Shown piece after piece: positions 25,783 through 38,540 of a DNA stretch of 64,000 nucleotides. Both the position numbers and the translations under genes were made by a program. The first letter of the stretch is position 1. Each line of letters opens with the position of its first letter. Origin of the DNA: Ilex aquifolium (lineage: Eukaryota > Streptophyta > Magnoliopsida > Aquifoliales > Aquifoliaceae); NCBI GenBank assembly GCA_951799425.1, contig OX637392.1, forward strand, positions 56,473,593-56,537,592. The letters are read 5' to 3'. The notes under the pieces were generated by a model, which saw only the letters and a program-made list of their open reading frames with translations, had not been told where the DNA came from and did not search any database.

Positions 25783-28690
25783 ATGGCAGGCGGAGGTTTT
25801 GGTCCTGGTCCCGGTAATGGAAAAGAATATCCAGGCAACCTTACTCTCTATGTGACTGTAACTTGCATTGTTGCTGCTATGGGTGGTTTGATCTTCGGTT
25901 ACGATATCGGTATTTCAGGTACACCTAAATTAAAACCCATATGGTTTTTATCTTGTAAAAATGGTTATGTTTAGATATTTGATCTGGATTTCATGTGAAA
26001 ATATGTAGGTGGAGTGACATCCATGGATTCATTTCTGAAGAAGTTTTTTCCATCTGTGTACAAGAAGCAAAAGGCTGATACATCCACGAACCAGTACTGT
26101 ATGTTTGACAGTCAAACACTGACCATGTTCACATCTTCATTGTACTTGGCTGCACTTATATCATCTATTGTAGCTTCTTGGGTGACCCGAAAACTAGGAA
26201 GAAAGTTGTCAATGCTCTTTGGTGGTGTACTCTTCTGCATTGGGGCTTTGATCAACGGCTTTGCTCAAGCTGTCTGGATGTTAATTGTTGGGCGTATTTT
26301 GCTTGGTTTTGGTATTGGGTTTGCCAATCAGGTCTGTTTGTCTCTCTCTAAAACATATGAAATCTGTCTGATTTTTTTTCTCACAATTGTGTTTGGTGTA
26401 AAGGGTGTTTGTTTTGTTTTGGATCAAGAGATTCGAATGTTTTAATATACCACTTTTTTGTTGGCTCATTTCAAGTTGTTGGTAGAGTACAAGTTTGGTG
26501 TTTTTTGAAACACAAGAAGGAATATTTACAAGTTTTTTTTTTTCCATACGATTGTTCCAAGATTTTTGCTTGTTCTCTTGTCTTGTTCCTTGTCCTTGTG
26601 TATTTGTTTTCCCCTGCTTTTGTGTTCTTGTTATCAGTTTTGAATCATACCCTTAATTACTCAAAAGCAAAACTGCCTGAAAATTTGATTTTCAGAACAA
26701 GAAAAGTACTTCAAAAACACCACACAATTCAAATTTTTTTCAGATCTGAGTGTTGTTCAAAAGAGGTGGTCAGAGAAGAGTATTTCAAAGTACTCAGATG
26801 TGTTTTTTGCTGTAAAGTTGACTCTGAACCAGTTCTGATCTTCTGCATATCTTTTTGATCCTTAAATTCTCTGGTCACTGATCTTTGTGTCCAGTGTCTG
26901 TGATTTTCTTTCTGGGTTTTTTGTATCATTCTCTAAAACAAGTTTCATCAAACTCTGATTGTATTGCTAGTTGAGTTGATCTTAGATTCGGATCTGCTTT
27001 GAGATTTGCTTCAACTAGATAAATCACTTGTTACTCATCAAGCTGAATACAAATTAGTCAAAGAAATAAAAAAAAGTAGTCTAATAATTAGTGGTTGAGA
27101 CAAAAGAATCCCCTTTTTTCAATTAACATTATCTGCAAGTCATAACTACCTTGTTTTTCTAAGCACATGACATTTCTGTTTGCTATGTTTCCATCATCCG
27201 TTTACTCGTGAATGCAACGGCGTTGAATATAAACAGCTAACAAATTGACTTTGAAAGTAACTCTTTCATTAATTTATGTATAAATTATGCACATAATGAT
27301 CTGTTTTCCTTGTTTGATTCCAAAATTGACCCCCGGATAACGACTTTTATTTAATTAATTTCCAATTGTATAATTCAAAATTATCATGTAGATTATAATT
27401 TGTAATGGGTTTTCCAAATTATTGGGATTAAGGCTATGTTTTGATTATGGTGTTCATGTGTTCTTGTTTGGTTTGTAATTACAGTCTGTGCCACTCTACT
27501 TGTCTGAGATGGCTCCTTACAAGTACAGAGGTTCCCTGAACATTGGCTTCCAATTGTCCATTACAATTGGTATCCTTGTAGCAAACATTTTGAACTATTT
27601 CTTTGCTAAGATCAAGGGCGGATGGGGATGGCGTTTGAGCTTAGGGGGTGCAATGGTACCTGCCCTTATCATCACAATCGGATCACTAGTCCTTCCCGAG
27701 ACACCAAACTCGCTCATTGAGCGTGGCAAGACAGAAGAGGCAAAAACTAAGCTTAAGAGAATTCGAGGTATTGAAAGTGTTGATGAGGAGTTCAATGATT
27801 TAGTTGCTGCTAGTGAGGAATCTAAGAAAGTGGAGGACCCTTGGAGAAATCTTTTGCAAAGGAAGTACAGACCCCAACTTGTAATGGCCATTGCTATTCC
27901 ATTCTTCCAGCAACTTACTGGGATTAATGTGATTATGTTTTATGCACCGGTTCTATTCAAAACAATTGGTTTTGGAAGCAACGCTGCACTCATGTCTGCT
28001 GTGATCACTGGTGCTGTAAATGTTGGTGCAACCTTAGTTTCAATCTATGGTGTCGATAAGTGGGGAAGGAGATTTCTCTTCCTTGAAGGTGGTGTCCAAA
28101 TGCTTATCTGCCAGGTATGTCATTTGCTATTGTTCATCAAGATCAAGTGACACAACATGTTTGTTTTGTTTTTATGGTACTGATTTTTCATTTTTGTATG
28201 AGTGTAGGTCGTTGTTGCAATCTGTATAGCTGCTAAATTTGGAACAGATGGGAACCCTGGTGAGTTACCAAAGTGGTATGCTATTGTGGTGGTGCTATTC
28301 ATCTGCATCTATGTTGCTGGATTTGCATGGTCATGGGGTCCTCTTGGATGGTTGGTACCTAGTGAGATTTTCCCACTCGAAATCCGATCTGCTGCACAAA
28401 GTATCAATGTTTCAGTCAACATGATCTTCACATTCGCTGTTGCTCAAATCTTCCTGACAATGCTTTGCCACTTGAAGTTTGGTTTGTTCCTCTTCTTCGG
28501 GTTTTTCGTGATAGTTATGACCATCTTTGTATACATCTTCTTGCCTGAGACCAAGGGAATACCAATTGAAGAGATGGTGATTGTGTGGAAACAACACTGG
28601 TTCTGGTCCAGGTTCATGAGTGATGAGGATTATCCGGCTAATGGCGCGATCGAATTCAGCAAGGGAGATAAGCCTCTCAAAGAAGTGTAG
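25783..28690 (+). CDS. STP1-like: STP1-like proton/hexose symporter, gene 2 (complete, 4 exons)
   Basis: Exons are 25783-25918, 26009-26331, 27485-28114 and 28208-28690; introns are 90, 1153 and 93 bp, all GT-AG. It encodes 523 residues and is a near twin of the gene starting at 6361. I see seven substitutions relative to that gene: V218I, I222V, D237E, A265E, S321A, D382E and I500M. All transport landmarks are kept (Asp41, Arg141, Gln176, Gln295, Gln296, Asn301, Asn332, Trp411, Cys76/Cys450). Several changes are in the loop between helices 6 and 7 or near the C terminus, so similar transport activity is expected. Intron 2 is about 500 bp longer than in gene 1. Gene 2 has the same TATA-to-ATG spacing as the other copies and no insertion in its proximal promoter. 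Confidence 0.97.
26332..27484 (+). other. Intron 2 of STP gene 2 (long form)
   Basis: This intron is 1153 bp, against 654 bp in gene 1. The extra part lies between about 26770 and 27290. The 5' end of this intron carries a CT microsatellite that is short here, longer in gene 1 (6910-6931) and longest in gene 3 (63577-63602). Confidence 0.8.
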
Positions 28691-28740
28691 TCTACCATGA
28701 ACTTATATATTGCTGCATACATACAGAGTTGTCAAAGGAT

Positions 28741-29104
28741 GAAGGGGGGATAATTTACTATCTTCTGTTTTTCTGTTCATCTCCCATGTAACTGATCGAT
28801 GATGCTAATATGTAGCTTTGAATTGCTGTTTCTTTTGCATTTTTCAGTACCAGTACATAAATTGGTTCCAATATCAAGAATTATATAAATTAGTTTTTAT
28901 GTATGAATTCATTTGTGCTTGCCCTTTGGTTGTTTCAACTGAAATTGACACAATTGTTGTGGGGAGTTTGTATCATGAACAGCTTAACATGCTCAAAATC
29001 AAGATCCATAACTTGGTTTTTTGTTGTAATTATCTCCTTCGAAATGATCTTGTTTCGACTCCCTCTGTTTGCCATCAATTTATATAGTGATTCAAGTTCT
29101 AAGC
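28741..29104. other. 3' flank of STP gene 2
   Basis: Non-coding and not shared with unit 1. It probably holds the 3' UTR and poly(A) site of gene 2; no precise signal could be fixed. Confidence 0.5.
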
Positions 29105-29680
29105 AACCTTGAATATTAAAGGAAGGTCTAGCTCCCTAACTGAAGGATTAGCTTTTAGAGAAGCCGTCATACGGTTGTTCTCTCAGACCGCAAGGGTGGC
29201 TACGGGCTGGAGCTACTTTCTTTGTTTTTTGGTTAACAAACAAGGGTGATCCCTTAAGTGCGTTGTTAGCTCAATAAGGTAGGCTGCTTCCCCTTCCCTC
29301 CATTAAAGACAGGACTGGTCCAAGCTCCTTTCCTTTCCAATATGAATATGAGCTCCCCGAGTGCTCTCTTCCTGACTTTAGGATGTAATGATATGCGTTT
29401 CTCCCTCGGGGAGTGACTTTGTTAATTGGAATATGCCTCATATCTTCAGTTGACTTGTAGATCTTTAAAGAGAGAATGCTTTTCCCAACCCTGGGGTTAG
29501 CTCCCTAAAAGAGGGATTGGCGAAGAACCATTAAAGTTGGCTAATTCATCTTTCCTTCATAGCGTTGTCTCTTGTTTTGGTGATTCAGTTTTGTTGTTAC
29601 CATTAAGTGTCATCTAGTCGCACGTACCACCCGCCTTCCTCCCCCAACAGGCAAGAAGACTGGGAGGAAGACGATCTGCT
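29105..29680. other. Composition island, possible organelle-derived DNA
   Basis: Base composition becomes visibly richer in G+C than the flanks, with words such as CTCTCAGACCGCAAGG, AGCTCCCTAA (twice) and CTCCCTCGGGGAG. The style recalls plant mitochondrial intergenic sequence, so a nuclear mitochondrial insertion is possible. No gene was recognised. Confidence 0.3.
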
Positions 29681-31960
29681 GAATTTAACTAAAAACTTTT
29701 GGAACTCTGTACAAAAAACAATTCCAAATGGTTTTGGACAAAAATCTTATTAAGTGAAAATTTTGGCAGTTTGACTTCTGTGAAAAGAGTCCAAAGAACT
29801 TGCAAACTTCTCTCAGTAATGAGATGAGAAGGAAGATAATATATCCCCTGTAAGGCCCTAAATTTCCAAATGCTGTGTGTAAAATCATAAGAATTCACTT
29901 CCATTTCTGCAATTCAGAGCTCTAATACTCTCAACTAGTACAGATAATGTTATAAATTAATTCATATTTTTACTTCCCTGATCGAGACAGTACCTAAAAC
30001 AGAAATCACTTGACAATGTAGAACATTAGAAGTGAGAAAGAATCCTATTCTGTATGAATTACTTCCTTCTTTCTCTCATTCTTCTGGATTATAAGCAGTT
30101 ACCCTCCACAAGAGACATGGTTGAAAAGATTAAGCACTCGACTCAAAGCCCGATTTAGAAACAGATTCATCGTATTCTAGTTGTCATAATCTTGACAAAT
30201 TTAGATCCTTAATAAACCCAATCCTACAAATTCAATTCTTGTTGATAAACATCAAAACCGATAAGGTTGAAACATTGAAAGGCATGTTGTATGAGAAAGA
30301 GGCAGTCATAGGATCAAAGAATAAGCAACTCTAACATCCACAACTTTACTGTTAGTGGCAATCGAATTTCACATGTTTTTGAGTACGAATCACACCTTTT
30401 GTTCTGTTGGGAATAATGACATTTAAACACTTCCTGGTCACAAAAGAACAATGACACTGGTCAGGCTCTTGGAAAAGAACCCAAGGAAGTGATGTATTAC
30501 CACCATAGTTTCATTCAAGTGGATGACTTTTTTGCCTCTATCAAATGATGGAGAAAATAAGAATCACATGACTAAGCAAAACTTTAATTCAATAAGGCAC
30601 CTATGCCTCTGCTAACATGCCTTCTGGATATGTTTTTGGATAACATTGGATAAGTGGTACATATTCTGCTACTTGTTCCTCTCTCCCTCTCTCCCTCTCT
30701 CTCACTCACTCACTCACACATACACACACACAAAAAGTTCATCAATAAAGTTTCTTTTTCATGCCAGGATTCTTCTACATTGATTTACAGAGTAAAAAGT
30801 TTGGAAAAGGCTAAGAGACTTGTTATGAGATGGGTTTGGTTCCTGTTCAGTTTGCTACCTACCAGTTTTTTCCCCACTCTGTTTTTACCTTGTCAGTTTG
30901 TCACACGAATATGAAGATTTGACACACATTTTCACTTATTAATAAGGCACTTGGCATGCACTAAAATTTATGAATTTGTCAATAAGTTCTTGATATTTCA
31001 ATCATTCTCTAGCTTTTTTCAGTTCTATTGCACCTATTTGATGTAACTTATGTTCTGCTTTCTTTATCTTGTGTTTGGACATAAAATATTAAATCTTATT
31101 AAAATTCAGTGTATCGACATTTGGTAATCTGGATGTACTAAGAAGACGCAACATAGCAGAAACTAAAGAAAGGCAGGAGATGATCAAGGCTGTTTATTCA
31201 GTCTTTTTTTGTAACCGAAGTCCCTTCGATTTAATTAATAAAAGAATCTTATTTTATTAGTTTCTTGTACTCTGTGTTTGTCCATTAAATTCATCCAAGG
31301 ATGTCCTGAAACAAGACATTTGAACCATTCATAAACAATCGTCTGAAAACCTGTCAATCGATTGAAATTCTTCTGTCGATCGGTTTTGAAACAACATTTT
31401 ATATATTACTCTTCCAATAGTCAATAGACCCATGGACATGATCTAACATGTGGAACTAACATTATTGAAATTCCAACAACAATAAAACAAATGGCCATTG
31501 TTTCATCCATCGAAAGGCCATTTCATGGAAAGAAAACATAAATGGAGCCAAAGGTAAGCCTATTTCTGGCTCCTTATTCAATGGATGCTTTTCAAGCTTA
31601 GTTTCTGGGCTTAATTAACCTGTGCCATTAATACAAATCCACTGACCCACAAAGAGAGCAGAACAGTTGAGGTTGGGGTTGATGCCATTGAAGTATTTCA
31701 TTGTCAAGTTGAAACTCTGAGTAATGCCATAGCAAGTATCTCCACTTATCACACCAACCACTGAATCACATTTCACTTTAACTGCTCATTTCAAGATCAA
31801 AAGAAAACAAAAAAGATGTCACTATGTGATCAAATCAAACTATTCAGTTCGTCTTATTTTAAAGCTTGTGTTTAATATCGGTAAGTTGTAACCCGATTTT
31901 TTTTTAATTAGTCGCATTAGATATCTTGAGACTAATTCCCCTAATTATTAATGGCATCAA
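29681..31960. other. Non-coding junction sequence
   Basis: AT-rich sequence with scattered short simple repeats (CT and CA runs at 30677-30732). No coding region, TIR pair or array recognised. Confidence 0.5.
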
Positions 31961-32474
31961 GGGATGGCAGTGGACCGGGGCGGGGACAGGGGGAGTAGTC
32001 TCCACCTCCGTATCCGCTTCAAAAATATTCGTCCTCTCCCGGTCCGCCCTAGTTAGTGGAAAAAAATTTAATCCCCATCCCCGTCCCGTGGGTAAATTTT
32101 GATCCTCGTCCTTGTCCTTGTCCATAACAATTAATTTATATGATTTTAAGGAAAAAAAAACTATAAAACCTCACAAATGGATTTACAAGAAGGATGCAAA
32201 TTCATTATATAACAAATAAATCAAACATAAAAGCTCACAAAAATAATATATATAATAAATGTGTGTTTCACTTAATTATTTTATTTGTTATATATATATT
32301 ACGAGTTTAGCCAGGCGGGCGGAGGCGGGGCGGGGATGAGTTTCAGTCCATCTTTGCACGGATTTATACAGATATCTTCGTATATATTCACCGTCCAATA
32401 TGTATAGTTTATCCCCTGCCCAAACAGAACGGGTTTGAACGAATACCCCTTTTTTCTCAGTCAATTACCATCCC
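31961..32474. mobile_element. hAT-like non-autonomous element
   Basis: Left end GGGATGGCAGTGGACC is an imperfect inverse of right end CAATTACCATCCC. Subterminal parts are rich in GGGGCGGGG-type words on both sides (near 31977 and 32315). Length is 514 bp. A clear target duplication was not seen. Confidence 0.55.
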
Positions 32475-32784
32475 TATGAATCGTCGCGTCGTATATACAT
32501 CAACACACGAAACCCAAGTATTGAAACTTTAGAATTCAAACCCACGACTCATTGGCTTTCCATAAATTAAAATTTCAATCGATTTAAATGCTAGCAAATA
32601 ATGTAAAATAGTTTTAGTTTTACAGGAATTCATACAATACCATATTAAGAAATGAAAAGAGTGGGAAAAAAATGAGACATTTTTGTCATACAATACTATT
32701 CAACAAGGTGGTTGTGGTGTATTCCCACTTTCTAAGGTCGATACTAATCCGCACTCTTTACTTTCTTCTTTTTTTTGGTTTCAA

Positions 32785-32985
32785 CTATGCAGAGTATCCG
32801 GACCAACTTACGCGCATCTTGACTAATTCTCTCCCTGGCCTGATCAAAAACTGGTCATCCACACCGGGACTAAGATATTCATGAGAGATAAATCTCTCAT
32901 AACTTGACCCCAAAAGATTGTCAAGATTCGAACTCAAGACGTTTAGGTTTAGAGTTCATCCCTGGTAGCTACCCCTAGGTTGCAC
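32785..32985 (-). mobile_element. Au-like tRNA-derived SINE (minus strand)
   Basis: On the minus strand it has a B-box-like CTTGAGTTCGAATCTTG, then a TTGATCAGGCCAGGGAGAGA part and GTAAGTTGGTCCGG near the end. It is the same family as the SINEs at 5776 and 24331, and closer to the usual Au-SINE sequence than they are. Confidence 0.6.
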
Positions 32986-33991
32986 TCTTTACTATTTGTA
33001 TTAACAGCTCACATCATTTTTGGGTTGATATTGAAAAATAATCAACCTAATTTCATGCCGATTCCGCATATATTATTAATGTGCCATATCAAAATTGTTT
33101 TAGCATGATTATTGGGAAGGAAGTATGAATTTCAAGTGTTTATTAATCCAATAATAGTATGATCTAGGACTTACCACCAAGAATTGATCTGCTTTCAGCC
33201 ACCATGAGAATAAGAGAGAGAATCAGAACCATGTTTAGAAACATGGCTATTTTGTTGTTGCTGTTCTTGTTGTTTACCTTAGCCATGTTCTTTCTTTTTT
33301 CTTTCTTCTATTTGCTCAAAACTGATCTCTCTTCCTGTTATAGGGTATGGTTCCTCCAAACCCCTTCTATTTATAGTAAAATTTCACTAATGAGCCACCA
33401 GTAGAATATTAGTTAGAAGCCATTTTAACAACAGTGACGGAGTTAGTAATTCCTTCCTTCATGGAGCCATTTTAACTTAAATCCTAAATCTATCCCTGAG
33501 CTAGGTGAGGCGAAAGTTTTAACAAGAAAATGTAAGCACCATAAAAAGAGAAAAAAAAAATGGAATACTTCTTTTTCCAAACTTGCTTGTTGAGAATGGA
33601 AATGTGAATATTCACCAAAAAAAAAAACCTTAAACTAGAGAATTATCTTAAATTTTCATTGATGTTTTCACTTCTAAACACAACCTTGTAGAGGTATGAT
33701 CCCACACTTTTAAATCATAATAATATCTTAGCCTTTGCCAATTGTAATCTTTCTACCATTGCAACTTGACCATTTTGCAAGTCCATAATACAGTATTCAA
33801 TAGGTTGGTAGTTGTCAAGAACAGAGAAAAAAAAATATCAACATGTGGTCCTACTGCTCCAGTCAGATAGAGTAATAATTTTTGCATTCCCAAACAGGTT
33901 CAGAGAAGCTTCCTATAAAACATGGCTCAATTAAGAAGGTGGCCCATTTCATACCTACCCTATTATTATAGACATATAGTGTCTTCTTCCA

Positions 33992-34628
33992 AGTGGCGGA
34001 GCCAGGGTTCCTCCATAGTGGTGGTAACCCTCAGGTTAAAGAAAACGGTAGAACGATAATAATCAAAACTCAAATTTTAAGTATGCCTTTAATGATCGGA
34101 TTTAGACTAGGTTTTGAGTGATTCGAATTCAATCTGTAAACTCTGATTTAAATATAATTTTAGAACTCTTTTATGAATTCAATTTGATTATTTAATGAAT
34201 TTCAATTAAATAGTCCATGTCCGATAAGTTAAATATTTTGAAATCTGATTGAATCTATAAGTCAATTAAAATTAAATGTTAACAAATTACATTTTAATTT
34301 TGATTCAATTTTATCAAATAACACTCAGTTTCATCATATACCAATATATACATGCATTAAATTAGATTGAAATATAATCAGCAATAATCTCAATTTGTTA
34401 TGACTAATCGAATCGAGCCGAATTTACCTCATAATCTAATTTTTTGACAACCTAAGTTGTTAATGTATGAAAGAATCTCATTTAATTTCGAGCATATGAA
34501 ACTATTTCTAAAAATTTTAACAAATTTCTCAATGGGAGCAAGTTTTTAAAATTTTAAAATTTCAAAAGAAACCCAAAAGTTTTTTAAATTACAGTGGGGG
34601 CAACTTCTCTCACCCTCCTTCCGCCCCT
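33992..34628. mobile_element. Old hAT-like element, fuller in unit 3 than in unit 2
   Basis: It starts AGTGGCGGAGCCAGGG and ends CTCCTTCCGCCCC, the same style of terminus as the hAT at 14074. Unit 2 keeps only the right part (about 13770-13880), with some 500 bp missing. No transposase. Confidence 0.45.
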
Positions 34629-34858
34629 ATTTACTTGTAATGTTGGCATCATATCGAAGGTGATACCGTAATTTTTAACCCTGAAATAACATGGGTCAGT
34701 CATCTTCACTCTCTGATGGCAAGAATTGGTCCATTGATTACATGTGGATTCAAGTGTATACTCTAAGATAACTTGCCATATTTCTTGCATAATAAGGATG
34801 CATGGGAGGTTGAGTTGTGATACACTTTTGTTCATATTTGCACTAGCAATGAATAATA

Positions 34859-34863
<5 letters not shown>

Positions 34864-34896
<33 letters not shown>
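34864..34896. repeat. (CT)n microsatellite
   Basis: A CT run of about 16 units, next to the left end of a MITE. Unit 2 has a shorter CT run at 15057-15067. Confidence 0.85.
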
Positions 34897-34898
<2 letters not shown>

Positions 34899-34901
<3 letters not shown>

Positions 34902-35135
34902 TATTCAATGTAACGGTGACACCACGTTATCATTGTCACGTGATGTCACCATTCAATTAGAATACTAAAAATAGGTAAAGTGAACCCCATTATTTTTATA
35001 ACTATCAGTGACCACCATATTCAATCAACAACACATAAGATTAGTGAGATCCACTTTACTTATTTATTGTCACCTAATTAAATGGTGACATCATGTGACG
35101 ATGATGACATGATGTCACCGTTGCAATGAATATTT
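34899..35135. mobile_element. 237-bp MITE with roughly 60-bp inverted ends
   Basis: Left end AAATATTCAATGTAACGGTG and right end, read in reverse, AAATATTCATTGCAACGGTG match and continue with few mismatches for about 60 bp (through GATGTCACCATT). Unit 2 lacks it: its CT run joins directly to the shared CTCCACCCATTCC at about 15065. Target duplication is hidden by the CT microsatellite. Confidence 0.85.
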
Positions 35136-36179
35136 TCTCCTCATCCTCTTTCTCTCTCCACCCATTCCTTATCCTTTTTGTAAATGCCTTGTTATAATCG
35201 AAGGAAAGCTATTCCTTTGGCTCACATAAAGAAGGCCTCAAGCATGAACAAACAAAACTAGCAATAAACATTTAATTAAGTTCCTTTGGATATAATATGA
35301 GTAGCTTCCGTTCATACTACTATTCTCAACAACAACAACAATAACAACAACAATAACAACATAGAAATAATTCAAAAATCTTAACGATGTCTTATTCATT
35401 TTTGTATATGAACAGGATCAAGTTACCGCACTACAACAAAAATCGTTTTTTGCGACGATTTTTTTCGTTACTAAATTAAAAAAAATCGTCGCCAAATGTT
35501 TTTTGCGACGTTTTTTTTTCGTCGCGTCTTCGTCGTAATAGCCTCGTCGTAGAAAGTATGTTGCGACGCAATTTTATTTTCATCGCAAAAAAAAAAAAAT
35601 TGCGATGAAAAAAAAACGTCGCAAAAAATAAATAAACGTAGCTAAAATCTATTCCACCAGCGTAAAAAAATAAAAAAATTTAATTAATTAATTTTTCGCG
35701 ACGTAAAAAAATCGTCGCAAATATATTTTTCATAAATAAATTTTTTTTAAAAAAATTAATTAATTAATTTTTCGCAACGTAAAAAAATCGTCGCAAATAA
35801 ATTTTTACATAAATAAAAAATTTTAAAAATAATAATTAAATTAATTTTTCGCGACGTAAAAAAATCGTCACAAATAAATTTTTACATAAATAAAAAATTT
35901 TAAAAATAATAATTAAATTAATTTTTAGCGACGTAAAAAAAGCGTCGCAAATATATTTTTATATAAATAAAAATTTTAAAAAAATAATAATTTAATTAAT
36001 TTTAGCGATGTAAAAAAATCCTCGCAAATAATTTTTTAAATAAATAAAAAATGTAAAAAATAATTAATTAAATAGGACTGTGGATGCGTACACAGCTGCA
36101 TTTGAGCTATGAAATAGGAGCCGCAAAAAAATTTTGATTTCATCCATATTGAGTTATAATCACACCATTCAAATATTTC

Positions 36180-36700
36180 ATAAGACTAAGAAAAGGAAAA
36201 TTTTATTGATAAAAGAAACAATTACAAGAATCAAAGAACAAACTTTTTTGAAAGAATACAAGAAATGGCTTTAATCCTTCAAGATGATTAAAACCATTTT
36301 TAACTACTTTACTGCATCTTCTGATCTTCACATTCAGCTCCTGGAATCTGTCCAGCTACTGACGCAGGGCCTAAGATTATAAATCACCAGGACAACTGCT
36401 CTACGATTGATGATTCCTATAGAAAGTGATAAACATGTGATTTACAAGACCACCATAAGATTTCTTCCTCTGCCAAAGCAAGGACTACCATGATAATCCT
36501 GTTCCTGTACCATGTGAACTAAAAGGATACTGCAACCATCACAGAGCTATGAAACCACAGCATGAAGCAAGAAATTTAAAGATAATTGCAGGTTATGGTC
36601 ATATATAAGAATGGCTTTGAACTCAACAAGGTTTTGCATTCCTACTGCAATAATATATATTGCAACCAGCTATAATAATACAAGGACATTAAATTTCAGC
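36180..36700 (-). other. Possible captured 3' gene sequence, unidentified
   Basis: This part of the CACTA interior is richer in G+C than the rest and has AG/GT splice-like sites on the minus strand (near 36373 and 36526). It may be 3' sequence from a captured gene. No protein family was recognised. Confidence 0.2.
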
Positions 36701-37036
36701 AAAGTAAAATCAAGGGTTGCATCAAATTATGATAAAAAAAGAAAAGATGGTTTTCACTTTATAAACTATGAATAATAATGTTCCCTAGATCTCCCTCTAG
36801 CTATGAACTCCCCGAGTTCGACACTGAACTACATGCTATGATAAAAGGGTGTGTATCTCCATAATCAAGCAGTCACAAGTCTGAAAACACTTCATTGATA
36901 GAATTTAAAACTCTTTAGTTTTAGATCAATTTTGAACGATAAGAAGGTACTATGCCACCTTAAAGTAAAACAAAATAACAATCAAGGTCAAAACCTTCGT
37001 ATACTAAAGCATAATGAAACTCCACAGAAACCAAGT

Positions 37037-37826
37037 TTAAAAGCTTAGTAGAGCAGAATAAAAAGTGGGTTTCCAAGTACGAGCAGCAACTGGAGCTCCT
37101 CCAGCAGGACGCGGTGCTTGACCTGGCCTTGGAAGATCCTCTTGAAGCAATGAAGAGAATTATATTAAGAAAACTGATATAATAAGCAGCAATATTATAG
37201 AGATGCAATACCACGTAGCAAGCTTTAAAAATTCATTGGTATTGTAACTGTCATTATGTGTGCCCCTGCGAATTGCATGCAAGGCAGACCATTGGCCAGA
37301 TAGCGTTGGTATATTCATTTAATACAAATTCAATTTTCGCTTTAGATAAGTATTTCATGTCTAATATGTCCAATTTTGACAAACTGCTTAAATCATTCAA
37401 AGGATGATCGAACCTCAGCAACAGAACATATCATTACAAGAAGAATAAATACTGTTAACAATTACAGAAGGTGAGGTAAACATACTCTTGGGCGCCTGAA
37501 TCGCTGAGGTGGTTCACGGTTCCTCCTATTTGTGCGAGAGCGGACCCTAACAACTTTCGAGTGAATTGCACATGAAACACAGTACTGCATCTTCACGTAC
37601 AACTTGGGGAGAGTGTATGCTAAATACACATAACAGCTACCATTTGGTTAATTATCTCCGTCATTACAATGCAAATAACTAATTCTAAAAAAGAATATGC
37701 ATAAAAAATTAAGAAGCTAAGAGAATTACTATGAAATGCACAAGCATCTTGCACATCCCTAACAGCAGCTTGCTCAACTATGTTCCTCACAAGAAACCTC
37801 TTGATAGCAACTTCCCATGACAATAT
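37037..37826 (-). pseudogene. RPS26 fragment: Captured 40S ribosomal protein eS26 fragment (three C-terminal exons)
   Basis: Minus-strand exons are 37730-37826, 37486-37619 and 37037-37138, separated by GT-AG introns. They read [20 protein letters not shown] and DACAF, then [20 protein letters not shown] and [20 protein letters not shown], then DLPRPGQAPRPAGGAPVAAR. This is the central and C-terminal part of eS26, a small-subunit protein. The N-terminal zinc-binding part (normally MTFKRRNGGRNK to CGKCC) is absent, so it cannot replace the real protein. The frame continues about 12 residues past the usual C terminus before the stop at 37037. Introns are kept, so capture was from genomic DNA and not from mRNA. 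Confidence 0.88.
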
Positions 37827-37898
37827 CTTTATAACGTGACCCAGAAAATAGCACAGCAATGAAACAGAAAGAAGCATGATAAAAAAGCAGAAAGCTAC

Positions 37899-38454
37899 CT
37901 GGTCATAATCAATATAGCCAGTGCTCTCATTCAATCTATATGGCATGGTCTCAAAAAATATAGAGACCGCTGATATCTTCTTTGTGTCAGTCTGTCCAAA
38001 TAAAGGAAATATGAGACTACATTTAGTATGCCAAAATCCAAAGAGAATGATGTGAAAGTCAAATAGAATGATGATGTGATCCGGCTAAACCTCGGTACAA
38101 TTTTTATGTCGGTAAGAATGCTTAATGTAGAAAATTAGATAACTGGAGAGTTATACGAACAAGCATGTTATGCAAATACACAGACAAACTTAGGTGTGAA
38201 TTGATATCCACGTAATTCAAAATGCAAAAACACACACATAAACTTAGGTACACTGATATTCAGAAAATCTACTGGAACTAACACCCAAATCCCATTTCAA
38301 CATATGATGGTTTAAATGTCTTGTACAAACTTGTGCATTACATCAGAGCAGGCTGCATGTGACCCAAAAGTTGGACAGCACGAATTATTTAGCAGGGAAA
38401 CACAAAAGAAATTGCAAGCACCTGATAGCCATGTGAAAGATGCCCACCATGAGG
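37899..38454 (-). pseudogene. SHM fragment: Captured serine hydroxymethyltransferase fragment (two exons, mitochondrial type)
   Basis: A 33-nt exon part at 38422-38454 reads PHGGHLSHGYQ. After a 430-bp GT-AG intron, a complete 93-nt exon at 37899-37991 reads [20 protein letters not shown] followed by [11 protein letters not shown]. These are consecutive exons of a plant mitochondrial-type SHMT, the enzyme that interconverts serine and glycine in photorespiration. The catalytic lysine region is not included. Upstream the exon is cut off at an A tract on the plus strand (38455-38470). The downstream splice donor is intact, and its phase is compatible with the eS26 exon that follows at 37826. 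Confidence 0.88.
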
Positions 38455-38540
38455 AAAAAAAAAAAAAAAACAATGATTACTAGATATCCTTCTAAATAAA
38501 ACAGAGAACAAAAAGCAATAGCAAAACACTAAAATAATAA

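Larger units (their letters stand above)
13211..28740. repeat. Tandem unit 2: spacer, upstream block, STP gene 2
   Basis: Homology to unit 3 starts at 13211 (matching 33428) and continues through the spacer, upstream block and gene. The 13211-18010 part has no visible counterpart in unit 1 because that lies left of the window. Genes 1 and 2 start 19422 bp apart. Confidence 0.93.
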
